The translations under genes were made by a program, and so were the position numbers. DNA of 64,000 bases from Candidatus Saccharimonadota bacterium (lineage in GTDB: Bacteria; Patescibacteriota; Saccharimonadia; Saccharimonadales; Saccharimonadaceae): assembly GCA_003246575.1 (NCBI GenBank), contig QJZZ01000002.1, positions 1 to 64,000 on the forward strand, in the 5' to 3' direction. Below the pieces are notes generated by a model. The model worked only from the letters and a program-made list of their open reading frames with translations, searched no databases and was not told the DNA's origin. Of the stretch, positions 32,360 to 40,075 are shown one piece after another (the stretch's first letter is position 1; each line of letters starts with the position of its first letter).

Positions 32360-33888
32360 CGCTTACGCAAGCGTTTGCCGATCATTTGGGTCGCGGCCTT
32401 TGTGATGTGGCCGAGAACTCCGCCATCACGCGCAAGCTGCTGGCGGAGTTTTTCGCGTGCGTGGCTGGTCGCGATGAACTCTTTCCACTCAGGTTTTGGG
32501 TGGGCGCCTTTGGCGGTGAGGATTTCAACCGTGTCGCCATGTTCGAGATGATAGCTAAATGGCTTCATGACGCCATTGACCTTGAAGCCGCTGGCTTGGC
32601 TGGCGAGGTCGGAGTGAACGCGGTACGCGTAGTCGAGCGGGAAGGCGCCGCGAGGAAGGTCCCAGATGTCGCCCTTCGGCGAGTAGACAAAGATACGGTC
32701 GCTGAATAGTTTCATGCGGAACTTGTCGGCATCAAATGACTTGCCTTCACTGGCCTTGGCAGCCGCTTCTTGAAGCTCGAAGATCCAGGAGAGATCGGCT
32801 GGTAGCGTGGCAATTGCGCCCTTGCGGTAGGCGTCAGTCAGCTTCGACTCGTTGTAGTGGAAGCTCGCCGCGAATCCACGCTCGGCGTAGTCGTGCATTT
32901 CATGGGTGCGAATTTGGAATTCTACAACCTGGCCGTCTGCCGCCTCAACAGTCGTGTGAAGACTCTGGTAACCGTTTGATTTTGGCTTGGCGATGTAGTC
33001 CTTGATGCGATCATAGAGCGGTGTATACATAGTATGGAGCTCAGAAAGCACGAGGTAGCAGGTCGAAACGTCTTCGACGATGATGCGTAGTGCAATCAGG
33101 TCGTGGATGCGATCGATATCGCCTTGGTAGCGGTCAAGCTTTTTGTAGAGGCTGTAGACGCTTTTGACACGACCATCCATCTCAAATTCGATTTTTTCTT
33201 TCGTGAGGTGGTCGGCAACTTCTTTGCGTACCTTGCCGAGCTTGCGCTGACTTTTTTTGATGCGGCTGTCCATGAGTGTCTTGGTGCGGTTGAAATCCTT
33301 CGGCGCAAGATAGCGGAAACTCAGCTCCTCGAGCTGGACGCGGACACGACCCATGTTGAGACGGTCGGCGAGTGGCGCGAAGACTTCCATGGTTTCGCGC
33401 GCGATTTTCTTTTGTTTGTCACGAGGCATATGTTCGAGGGTGCGCATATTGTGCAGGCGGTCAGCGAGCTTGATGATGATGACGCGAACATCTTTGCCGA
33501 CCGAGATCATGAGCTTTGAGAGATTGTCTTTGGTCCCCGGTAAATAGGTGTCGAGGCTGCGCATACCAGCACGTGCTTGGCTCACTTTGGTGACGCCGTC
33601 GACGAGAAATGCCACATCGTGGCCGAAGTACGTTTCAATCTGCTCGAGGGTGACGGGCGTATCTTCGACGGTGTCGTGCAAGACGCCAGCGATGACCGTG
33701 TCGATGTCCATACCCCATTCGCAGAGAATGCCGGCAACAGCGAGCGGGTGAATGATGTAGGGCTCGCCGCTTTTACGCTTTTGGCCGGTGTGGGCGTCTT
33801 CGGCGAATTCGATTGCGTGGAGGAGCTCAAGTATCAGCACCTCGTCATATTGGGGTGCGGCGCAATCGATGAGTTTCGCCTTATCCAT
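32356..33888 (-). CDS. RelA/SpoT homologue, (p)ppGpp synthetase/hydrolase
   Basis: 510 residues from the ATG at 33888. HD hydrolase domain (~20-185) with IIHPLAVAGIL, LHDTVEDT and LADRLHNMRTL; synthetase domain (~235-350) with GRVKSVYSLYKKL, IHDLIALRIIV and KPKSNGYQSLHTTV; TGS domain (~395-455). The usual C-terminal helical, zinc-finger and ACT domains of long RSH proteins (~700+ residues) are absent; the protein ends in a basic tail (MIGKRLRKR). Both catalytic domains look complete, so it may make and degrade (p)ppGpp, with ribosome sensing probably reduced. TAGAAT ends exactly 7 nt before this ATG, arguing against upstream in-frame starts. It diverges from gap. Confidence 0.9.
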   Translation of the reverse strand: MDKAKLIDCAAPQYDEVLILELLHAIEFAEDAHTGQKRKSGEPYIIHPLAVAGILCEWGMDIDTVIAGVLHDTVEDTPVTLEQIETYFGHDVAFLVDGVTKVSQARAGMRSLDTYLPGTKDNLSKLMISVGKDVRVIIIKLADRLHNMRTLEHMPRDKQKKIARETMEVFAPLADRLNMGRVRVQLEELSFRYLAPKDFNRTKTLMDSRIKKSQRKLGKVRKEVADHLTKEKIEFEMDGRVKSVYSLYKKLDRYQGDIDRIHDLIALRIIVEDVSTCYLVLSELHTMYTPLYDRIKDYIAKPKSNGYQSLHTTVEAADGQVVEFQIRTHEMHDYAERGFAASFHYNESKLTDAYRKGAIATLPADLSWIFELQEAAAKASEGKSFDADKFRMKLFSDRIFVYSPKGDIWDLPRGAFPLDYAYRVHSDLASQASGFKVNGVMKPFSYHLEHGDTVEILTAKGAHPKPEWKEFIATSHAREKLRQQLARDGGVLGHITKAATQMIGKRLRKR

Positions 33889-33895
33889 ACCCCCC

Positions 33896-33901
33896 ATTCT
33901 A
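33896..33901 (-). promoter_or_regulatory. -10 element of RSH gene (leaderless)
   Basis: TAGAAT on the minus strand, then seven bases (six G and a T) and the ATG at 33888. No good -35 was seen. Confidence 0.5.
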
Positions 33902-33906
33902 TCAGC

Positions 33907-33936
33907 TTTACAAAACAAACGCTCCAGCGGTATACT
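33907..33936 (+). promoter_or_regulatory. Promoter of gap
   Basis: TTTACA (33907-33912), 18-bp spacer, TATACT (33931-33936). The leader is ~35 nt and ends with a GAGGGAGAGGGA ribosome-binding stretch before the ATG at 33978. Confidence 0.6.
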
Positions 33937-33977
33937 AGCCCTAAAGCGCTAACGCTAAATCATAAGAGGGAGAGGGA

Positions 33978-34988
33978 ATGACAAAAGCACGAGTAGCTAT
34001 CAATGGGTTCGGTCGTATTGGCCGCGCAGCATTCAAAATTGCATGGGAGCGCGAGGATCTCGAAGTCGTTGCGATCAACGACCTGACTGACAACAAAACG
34101 CTCGCCTACTTGCTCAAGAATGACAGTAACTACGGCACGTACCAGTATGATGTCACGTCAGACGAAAACGGTATTATCGTCGACGGCAGGCCAGTCAAAG
34201 TACTCGCAGAACGCGATCCAGCCGCACTGCCATGGGCGGATCTCGAAGTTGATATCGTCATCGAATCAACTGGCTTCTTCACTGATATCGATGGTGCATC
34301 GAAGCACGTTCAGGCTGGCGCGAAGCGCGTTGTCATCAGTGGTCCAACCAAGTCTGAGGGCGTCGATACTATCGTGCTCGGTGCCAATGACGAAGCCGTC
34401 GAAGGTTCGACAACCGTCCTTTCGAACGCAAGCTGTACGACCAACAGCCTTGGTGCCGTCATGGCAATTCTCGATAGCAAGTTTGGCGTCGAAAAGTCAC
34501 TGCTGACAACTGTTCACAGCTATACTGCGAGCCAGGCGCTGCAGGACGCACCAAAGAAAGATCCACGCGAAGGCCGTAACGCCGCAGAAAACATCGTGCC
34601 AACCAGCACCGGTGCCGCTGTCGCCGTCACCAAGGCCCTCCCAGGTCTTGCAGGTAAATTCGATGGTATCTCGATGCGTGTACCAACACCAGTAGTCTCT
34701 ATCAGTGACGTCACTGCACTGTTGTCACGCGACGTAACTGTCGAAGAAATCAACGACACCTTCAAGGAAGCTGCAGCTGATCCGTTCTACCAAGGTATTT
34801 TGGCTGCAACCGATGAGCCACTCGTCAGTCGTGACTACATCGGCAACAGTCACTCTGGTACCGTCGACCTTCCATTGACACGCGTTGTTGGTGGTAACCT
34901 AGTCAAGGTTTGCGTCTGGTACGACAACGAATGGGGCTACTCAAACCGCCTCGTCGAGCTCGTCGCTGACGTTGCCAAGAAACTGTAG
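33978..34988 (+). CDS. gap: Glyceraldehyde-3-phosphate dehydrogenase
   Basis: 336 residues, full length. NAD-binding GFGRIGRAAFKI at ~7-18, catalytic site SNASCTTN with the nucleophilic Cys at ~154, and the C-terminal WYDNEWGYSNR at ~312-322. It oxidises glyceraldehyde 3-phosphate to 1,3-bisphosphoglycerate in lower glycolysis. It precedes the pentose phosphate cluster but has its own promoter and terminator. With aldolase and transketolase nearby it would feed triose phosphate from the pentose phosphate reactions into ATP-yielding glycolysis. Confidence 0.95.
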   Translation: MTKARVAINGFGRIGRAAFKIAWEREDLEVVAINDLTDNKTLAYLLKNDSNYGTYQYDVTSDENGIIVDGRPVKVLAERDPAALPWADLEVDIVIESTGFFTDIDGASKHVQAGAKRVVISGPTKSEGVDTIVLGANDEAVEGSTTVLSNASCTTNSLGAVMAILDSKFGVEKSLLTTVHSYTASQALQDAPKKDPREGRNAAENIVPTSTGAAVAVTKALPGLAGKFDGISMRVPTPVVSISDVTALLSRDVTVEEINDTFKEAAADPFYQGILAATDEPLVSRDYIGNSHSGTVDLPLTRVVGGNLVKVCVWYDNEWGYSNRLVELVADVAKKL

Positions 34989-35000
34989 GCTGTAGTATCA

Positions 35001-35045
35001 GATAAGAATGGCGGGTAACCTTCGGGGTACTCGCCCTATCTTATC
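35001..35045 (+). terminator. Terminator hairpin after gap
   Basis: Outer arms GATAAGA (35001-35007) and TCTTATC (35039-35045) are perfect complements; inner arms GCGGGTA and TACTCGC pair with one wobble around a short loop. T-rich sequence is modest after it. Confidence 0.6.
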
Positions 35046-35085
35046 ATTATACCACTTATGCATAAAATAGTCAAATGACGGGTGG

Positions 35086-35114
35086 TTTACATCTATCCGC
35101 AAAGTGCTTATACT
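35086..35114 (+). promoter_or_regulatory. Leaderless promoter of rpiB
   Basis: TTTACA (35086-35091), 17-bp spacer, TATACT (35109-35114), then 7 nt to the ATG at 35122. This is the clearest leaderless promoter in the window with both hexamers. Confidence 0.7.
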
Positions 35115-35121
35115 TATAGAT

Positions 35122-35574
35122 ATGAAATTATTCTTGGGCGCAGACCATCAGGGGTATCACCTCAAAGAGAAAATTGAAGCATATCTCGCGAAGCGGGGTT
35201 ATGATGTCGCTGACGTTGGTGCGCGTGAAATTGATCCAGATGATGATTTTCCGCAGTTTGCTCAAATGGCAGCAACGAAAGTCCTTGGCGAAGATGACAA
35301 AGATGACCCTCGTGCGATTTTGATTTGTGGTGGCGGTCAGGGTATGGCGATGGCAGCAAATCGTTTCCGTGGTATCCGGGCTAGCCTCATCTGGGACAGC
35401 TACGAAGCCAAAATGACACGTAACGACAACGACAGTAATGTGCTGTGCTTGCCTGCGCGAGTGCTCGATGATAACGACCGGGTATGGCAGGATATTCTCG
35501 ACACTTGGCTAACAACGCCGTACGCAAACGCTGCGCGCTATCGTCGACGTAATGCAGAATTGGATGAGTTTTAG
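35122..35574 (+). CDS. rpiB: Ribose-5-phosphate isomerase B family protein
   Basis: 150 residues from the ATG at 35122, chosen because it gives the family N-terminus (MKLFLGADHQGYHLKE). Landmarks: GADHQGYHLK (His of the phosphate site), ICGGGQGMAMAANRF (~75-90; the family has CGTGIGMSIAANK, with Cys as the catalytic base) and RNDNDSNVLCLPARV. It interconverts ribose 5-phosphate and ribulose 5-phosphate. The GTGIG loop is changed to GGGQG, so a related sugar-phosphate substrate is possible. It is the first gene of a run (rpiB, rpe-like, transketolase halves, aldolase, PfkB kinases) and Rpe begins 4 nt later. Confidence 0.88.
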   Translation: MKLFLGADHQGYHLKEKIEAYLAKRGYDVADVGAREIDPDDDFPQFAQMAATKVLGEDDKDDPRAILICGGGQGMAMAANRFRGIRASLIWDSYEAKMTRNDNDSNVLCLPARVLDDNDRVWQDILDTWLTTPYANAARYRRRNAELDEF

Positions 35575-35578
35575 ATAA

Positions 35579-36223
35579 ATGAGCGTCGTCGCACCAACGA
35601 TATTGACGGATAATCTCGATGAGTACCGCTCGATCATGGAGCGGATTCATCCGTTTGCTCAACGGGTTCATATCGATCTGTCTGATGGCGAATTTGCGCC
35701 AAGCTTGACGGTTGCCGTAGGCCAGCTCTATTGGCCAGACAACTGGGTTGTTGATATTCACGCCATGGTAGCGCGACCGAGCGAATACGTTCAGGCGCTC
35801 ATACGACTTCACCCAAACATGGTGATTTTTCACGCTGAAGTCGAAGAGGACCTGACGCCAACGATTCAGCAACTCAAGCAAGCTGGAATTCAAGTAGGGA
35901 TTGCCTTGCAGCGAGCGACGGTGCCGAAGACGGTGCAGCCACTGATCGAGGCAGCCGACCATGTGATGATCTTTTCTGGCGAACTCGGCAAGTATGGTGG
36001 CAAAGCGAGCCTGATGCAGCTCGAAAAGGTGCGCCTCATCCGCATGATCCGACCGAGTGTCGAGATCGGCTGGGATGGTGGTGCGAATGTCGATAACGTC
36101 TTCAGCCTGGCGCAGGGCGGCATCGATGTCGTCAATGCCGGAAGTGCGATTAATTCAGCGGACGATCCAGCCGCTGTCTACAAACGAATGATGGATGAAA
36201 TTGCCCGTCAGCGGGTCATTTAG
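35579..36223 (+). CDS. rpe: Ribulose-phosphate 3-epimerase-like protein
   Basis: 214 residues, normal length for a TIM-barrel Rpe. VHIDLSDGEFAPSLT (~30-44) replaces the usual HVDIMDG.FVPN; VDIHAMV (~59-65) carries the metal His of DVHLM; WDGGAN (~163-168) carries the Asp of the EVDGGI loop; NAGSAI gives the phosphate loop. The loop normally reading MSVNPGFGGQ is here MIFSGELGKYGG, which lacks the Asn-Pro. The fold and metal residues look intact, so epimerisation of ribulose to xylulose 5-phosphate is likely, but the changed loop could mean altered specificity. It starts 4 nt after rpiB, indicating a shared transcript. Confidence 0.8.
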   Translation: MSVVAPTILTDNLDEYRSIMERIHPFAQRVHIDLSDGEFAPSLTVAVGQLYWPDNWVVDIHAMVARPSEYVQALIRLHPNMVIFHAEVEEDLTPTIQQLKQAGIQVGIALQRATVPKTVQPLIEAADHVMIFSGELGKYGGKASLMQLEKVRLIRMIRPSVEIGWDGGANVDNVFSLAQGGIDVVNAGSAINSADDPAAVYKRMMDEIARQRVI

Positions 36224-36265
36224 CAAAACGCTTGTGGTAAGATAGAACTATATATGGGTGGGCAC

Positions 36266-37120
36266 ATGACGATTACACAGCTAGAACAAAAAGCGAATAC
36301 GGTTCGCAAAGATATTATCACCATGCTTGAGGCCGCCGGAAGTGGACACTCTGCTGGACCGCTCGGTCTTGCCGATGTCGTGACGGCATTGTACTTCACT
36401 ATCATGAATATTCGTCCGGAAGAGCCGGAGTGGAGTGAGCGTGACTTCTTTTTCCTGAGCAACGGACACACGGTGCCGGTGCAATATGCGGTGATGGCAG
36501 AGCGGGGCTACTTCGATGTGTCCGAGTTGACAACACTTCGCAAACTCGGCTCGCGCTTGCAGGGTCACCCTGAGCGCACCAAGCTTCCTGGCCTCGAAAA
36601 CACGTCAGGGCCTCTCGGCAGTGGATTGAGTCAGGCGGCTGGCGTTGCGTATACGCTGCAATACATGGACAAGAATCCAAAGCGCTGGGTGTACTGTATC
36701 ACCGGTGATGGTGAGCTCGATGAGGGCAATGTCTGGGAAGCAGCGATGTTTGCTGGCAAGTATAAGCTCAGCCAACTGACGGTATTCGTCGATCGTAATA
36801 ATATCCAAATCGACGGTCGCACTGAAGATGTGATGCCGCTCGAAGACTTGGCGGGCAAGTGGCGTAGCTTCGGCTGGCATGTGCAGGAAGTTGACGGCCA
36901 CAACATGGAAAGTCTGATCGACGCTGCCGATATGGCAAAGGCGATCACCAACCGCCCGAGTGTCGTTATCATGCACACGGTTCCGGGCAAGGGTGTTGAT
37001 TTTATGGAATATGACTATCGTTGGCATGGCATGCCGCCGAATCACGATCAGGCAAAGGTAGCGCTGCACGAACTGCGCACGCTCAAGGGCAAGATTCGAC
37101 ACGAAGGAGAGGGTGTATGA
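36266..37120 (+). CDS. tktA: Transketolase, N-terminal (TPP-binding) subunit
   Basis: 284 residues from the ATG at 36266 (GGTGGG just upstream); an ATG at 36254, 10 nt after TAAGAT, is equally open. Motifs: GSGHSAGPLGLAD (~23-35, substrate and TPP contacts), GSRLQGHPE, the TPP/Mg motif GDGELDEGNVWEAAM (~148-162; GDG...N with ~25-residue spacing) and a C-terminal KVALHELRTLKG. This is the first half of transketolase; the second half is the next gene, so the enzyme is a two-subunit type as in many archaea and Patescibacteria. It moves two-carbon units between sugar phosphates. Its TGA overlaps the ATG of the partner (ATGA at 37117-37120), coupling their translation. Confidence 0.92.
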   Translation: MTITQLEQKANTVRKDIITMLEAAGSGHSAGPLGLADVVTALYFTIMNIRPEEPEWSERDFFFLSNGHTVPVQYAVMAERGYFDVSELTTLRKLGSRLQGHPERTKLPGLENTSGPLGSGLSQAAGVAYTLQYMDKNPKRWVYCITGDGELDEGNVWEAAMFAGKYKLSQLTVFVDRNNIQIDGRTEDVMPLEDLAGKWRSFGWHVQEVDGHNMESLIDAADMAKAITNRPSVVIMHTVPGKGVDFMEYDYRWHGMPPNHDQAKVALHELRTLKGKIRHEGEGV

Positions 37121-38118
37121 GCGACTACACACTGAACCCACATTATGCGAGTGATGACGTCGCCAAGGAACCGACGCGTGCGGGGTTTGGCCGTGGCCTC
37201 AAGAAGGCCGGTGAACTCGATGAACGTATCGTTGCACTGTGTGCTGACTTGACCGACTCGACCCAGATGAGCCACTTTGCTGGCGCATTTCCAGAGCGTT
37301 TTGTCGAAATTGGTGTCGCTGAGCAAAACCTCGTAACGGTTGCGAGCGGTATGGCGCGCATGGGTAAAGTTCCGTTCACTGCAAGCTACGCGGCATTTAG
37401 CCCGGGCCGCAACTGGGAGCAGATCCGTACGACCGCCTGCCTCAATGAGCAGCCGGTCAAGATCGTCGGCGCACACGCAGGCGTATCTGTTGGTCCTGAT
37501 GGTGCAACACACCAGATGCTCGAAGATATCGCTTTGATGCGTGTATTGCCGCATATGGTTGTACTCAATCCTGGTGATGCAATCGAAGCCGAGAAGGCAA
37601 CGATGGCACTGGCGCGTGACGACAAAAACCCTGGATATATTCGACTCGCGCGCGAAAAGACGCCAATTTTCTCGACTGAACATACGCCGTTTGAAATTGG
37701 CAAAGCATACGTACTCCACGAAGGCGACGACGTCTCGATCATCAGTACTGGCACGATGACAGCTCAGGCCTTGATTGCTGCTAAGCAACTTCGCGAGCTA
37801 GGCATTAGCGCTGAGGTGGTGCACGTGCCAACCATCAAGCCACTCGATGTCGATACGATTGTCGCGAGCGTTGCCAAGACGGGCCGCGCGGTCTCTGTCG
37901 AAGAAGCGCAGGCTGCAGCCGGCTTTGGTGGTCTCATCGCAGAAACCCTCGGCGATCATATGCCAGCACCGCTGCTTCGTATCGGTATGAATGACCGCTT
38001 TGGCGAGTCAGGCTCGCCTGATGAATTGCTTGCACACTTCGGCTTTGACGCCGGATCTATCGCGACACGCGTCCAGGAATTCGTTGCAAACCGCCCACAG
38101 TACAAAAAAGGCTTCTAA
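37117..38118 (+). CDS. tktB: Transketolase, C-terminal subunit
   Basis: 333 residues. Start ATG at 37117 overlaps the stop of the preceding subunit and has AAGGAGA nine nt upstream; longer in-frame starts are inside the partner gene. It contains the pyrimidine-binding domain (ERFVEIGVAEQNLVTVASG, with the catalytic Glu, ~58-76), HAGVSVGPDGATHQ (~120-133) and the C-terminal transketolase domain (GKAYVLHEGDDVSIISTG; VSVEEAQAAAGFGG). Together with the N-terminal subunit it forms a full transketolase. No transaldolase is seen in the window, so carbon rearrangement may rely on aldolase acting on sedoheptulose intermediates (inference). Confidence 0.92.
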   Translation: MSDYTLNPHYASDDVAKEPTRAGFGRGLKKAGELDERIVALCADLTDSTQMSHFAGAFPERFVEIGVAEQNLVTVASGMARMGKVPFTASYAAFSPGRNWEQIRTTACLNEQPVKIVGAHAGVSVGPDGATHQMLEDIALMRVLPHMVVLNPGDAIEAEKATMALARDDKNPGYIRLAREKTPIFSTEHTPFEIGKAYVLHEGDDVSIISTGTMTAQALIAAKQLRELGISAEVVHVPTIKPLDVDTIVASVAKTGRAVSVEEAQAAAGFGGLIAETLGDHMPAPLLRIGMNDRFGESGSPDELLAHFGFDAGSIATRVQEFVANRPQYKKGF

Positions 38119-38190
38119 ACTACCTTCTCCCTAGCAAACCGAGATGCTATACTGGAAATAAGTATAAGGACTATTAGGGGGCATACAGAT

Positions 38191-39108
38191 ATGGCACTTT
38201 CTATCAATGAAATACGCGACCGTACGACTCACGCTCGCCACCTCATGCAGCGTGCGCGACAACAGCACTTTGCGGTTGGCGCGTTCAATATCGACAACCA
38301 AGAAACGCTGATTGCGATTTGTCGTGCAGCGCAGAAGCTGAAGGCGCCAGTGCTCGTCGAGGTGAGCCATGGCGAAGTTGAGGCGATTGGCCTCGAGAAT
38401 ATCCGTGATATGGTCGACAACTATATTGAAGAGTATGGCATTGAGATGTACCTCAACCTTGATCACAGTCCAACCGTCGAAGCGTGCAAACGTGCCATCG
38501 ACGCCGGGTTTGAATTTATTCATATTGATATCAGCCAGGCGAATCACGATGCAAGTGACGAGGAAATCGTACGCGACACCAAAGAGGTTGTTGAGTATGC
38601 CAAGTTCACCGGTGCGCTTGTCGAGAGCGAACCGCACTATTTCGGCGGCAGCTCAAATGTCCACGAAGAAGCAATTGATTACGAAACGATCAAAAAGACC
38701 TTTTCAACTCCAGAGGGTGCGACGCGTTTCATCGAAGCAACCGGCATCGATACCTTTGCTGCTGCGATCGGCAATCTCCATGGTAAATATCCCGTACCGA
38801 AAGAACTTGATATCGAGCTGTTGACGCGTATTCACGAAGTGCTGCCTGACGGTCACAACATCAGCTTGCATGGCGGTTCGGGCACGCCGCTCCACTACTT
38901 CGAAGAAGCATCGAAGCAAGGTGTTAGCAAGATCAATATCAACAGCGATATGCGCTATGTCTTCCGTAAGACACTCGAACAGGTGCTTGCCGACAACCCG
39001 ACTGAGTACGCTGTCGTCAAATTGATGCCGACTGTCTACGAAGCAGTGCAGGCTGTCGTCGAAGAGAAAATCCACGCGTTCGGCAGTGCCGGAAAGGCAA
39101 TTCGGTAG
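38191..39108 (+). CDS. fba: Fructose-bisphosphate aldolase, class II
   Basis: 305 residues. Class II landmarks: VGAFNIDNQE at the N-terminus, NLDHSPTVE (~88-96; zinc His and catalytic Asp), FIHIDIS, NLHGKYPV (zinc His, ~192-199), SLHGGSGTP (zinc His and phosphate loop, ~228-236) and KININSDMR. It splits fructose 1,6-bisphosphate, or joins dihydroxyacetone phosphate to erythrose 4-phosphate to give sedoheptulose 1,7-bisphosphate. A TATACT at 38148 and a GGGGG stretch 9 nt before the ATG give it a leadered message. The PfkB-type kinase begins one base after its stop. Confidence 0.93.
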   Translation: MALSINEIRDRTTHARHLMQRARQQHFAVGAFNIDNQETLIAICRAAQKLKAPVLVEVSHGEVEAIGLENIRDMVDNYIEEYGIEMYLNLDHSPTVEACKRAIDAGFEFIHIDISQANHDASDEEIVRDTKEVVEYAKFTGALVESEPHYFGGSSNVHEEAIDYETIKKTFSTPEGATRFIEATGIDTFAAAIGNLHGKYPVPKELDIELLTRIHEVLPDGHNISLHGGSGTPLHYFEEASKQGVSKININSDMRYVFRKTLEQVLADNPTEYAVVKLMPTVYEAVQAVVEEKIHAFGSAGKAIR

Positions 39109-39109
39109 C

Positions 39110-40072
39110 ATGACGAAAATCCTCTCAATCGGTGCTGCTGTACAAGATGTCTTCTTGAGCCACAGCGAAGAATTCAAAGCAGTGACCAAAAATCCTCACG
39201 AAAGCTTCATGGAATTGACACTTGGCTCTAAGGCCGACGTCAACAAAATCGATTTTGCGACCGGTGGTGGTGCGACCAATGCTGCGGTGACGTTTGCGCG
39301 CCAGGGCTTGTCTGCAGAATTCATGGGGTCGGTAGGTGATGATCCTGCTGCAAGCGCAGTGCTCGCTGATCTCGACAAAGAAGGAGTGGACACTTCTCGC
39401 GTTCACACATCCAAGAAGTACAATACTGGCTACTCCGTTTTGCTCCTTGCGCCTAATGGTGAGCGTACAATTTTGACCTATCGTGGTGCGAGTACGCACT
39501 ACTCCTTCGACGACTATGACTTTGAGAATGTTGACGCAGATTGGCTCTATATCTCGAGCATGTCTGGCAAGATGGATACGCTCGACCAAATTTTTTCTGA
39601 AGCAAAACAGCAGGGAATGAAGATTATGTTCAACCCCGGTAAGGATGAGCTCAAGCAGCCAGAAAAACTCCGTACGCTGCTCGAAGATGTTGATGTACTG
39701 CTCGTAAACCGCGATGAGATGAAGCAAATCGTTGAGGGCGAAGACCTCGAAGAACTCGTTCGTCATGGTCTGAACCTGGTGTCGACAGCGATCGTTACCG
39801 ATGGTCCCGATGGCGTGATGGCGAGTGACGGCATAACGATTGTGCGCGCCGGTATGTACGAAGATGTCAAAGTCATCGACCGCACAGGTGCTGGTGACGC
39901 CTTTGGCTCGGGCTTTTTGAGTCAGTATGCCCAGGGCAAGAGTCTGAAGGATTCGATTATCTTTGCCAGTGCCAACTCTACGTCAGTCGTGACAAAGATC
40001 GGTGCCAAAACGGCTATCCTCCATAAGGGTGTCGTGCTCCATGATATGCCTATCTCGGAGAAGGAGCTCTAA
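39110..40072 (+). CDS. PfkB-family carbohydrate kinase
   Basis: 320 residues. The ATG at 39110 follows the aldolase stop by one base and gives a typical ribokinase-fold start (KILSIGAAVQDVFL). The first PfkB signature region is FATGGGATNAAVTFARQG (~52-69), and the second, DRTGAGDAFGSGFL (~256-269), holds the catalytic Asp and anion hole. Substrate is not readable. Position after aldolase and the apparent absence of PfkA from the cluster make fructose 6-phosphate or sedoheptulose 7-phosphate attractive candidates (inference). A second, larger PfkB protein starts 3 nt downstream, so the two are translated together. Confidence 0.87.
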   Translation: MTKILSIGAAVQDVFLSHSEEFKAVTKNPHESFMELTLGSKADVNKIDFATGGGATNAAVTFARQGLSAEFMGSVGDDPAASAVLADLDKEGVDTSRVHTSKKYNTGYSVLLLAPNGERTILTYRGASTHYSFDDYDFENVDADWLYISSMSGKMDTLDQIFSEAKQQGMKIMFNPGKDELKQPEKLRTLLEDVDVLLVNRDEMKQIVEGEDLEELVRHGLNLVSTAIVTDGPDGVMASDGITIVRAGMYEDVKVIDRTGAGDAFGSGFLSQYAQGKSLKDSIIFASANSTSVVTKIGAKTAILHKGVVLHDMPISEKEL

Positions 40073-40075
40073 CGA

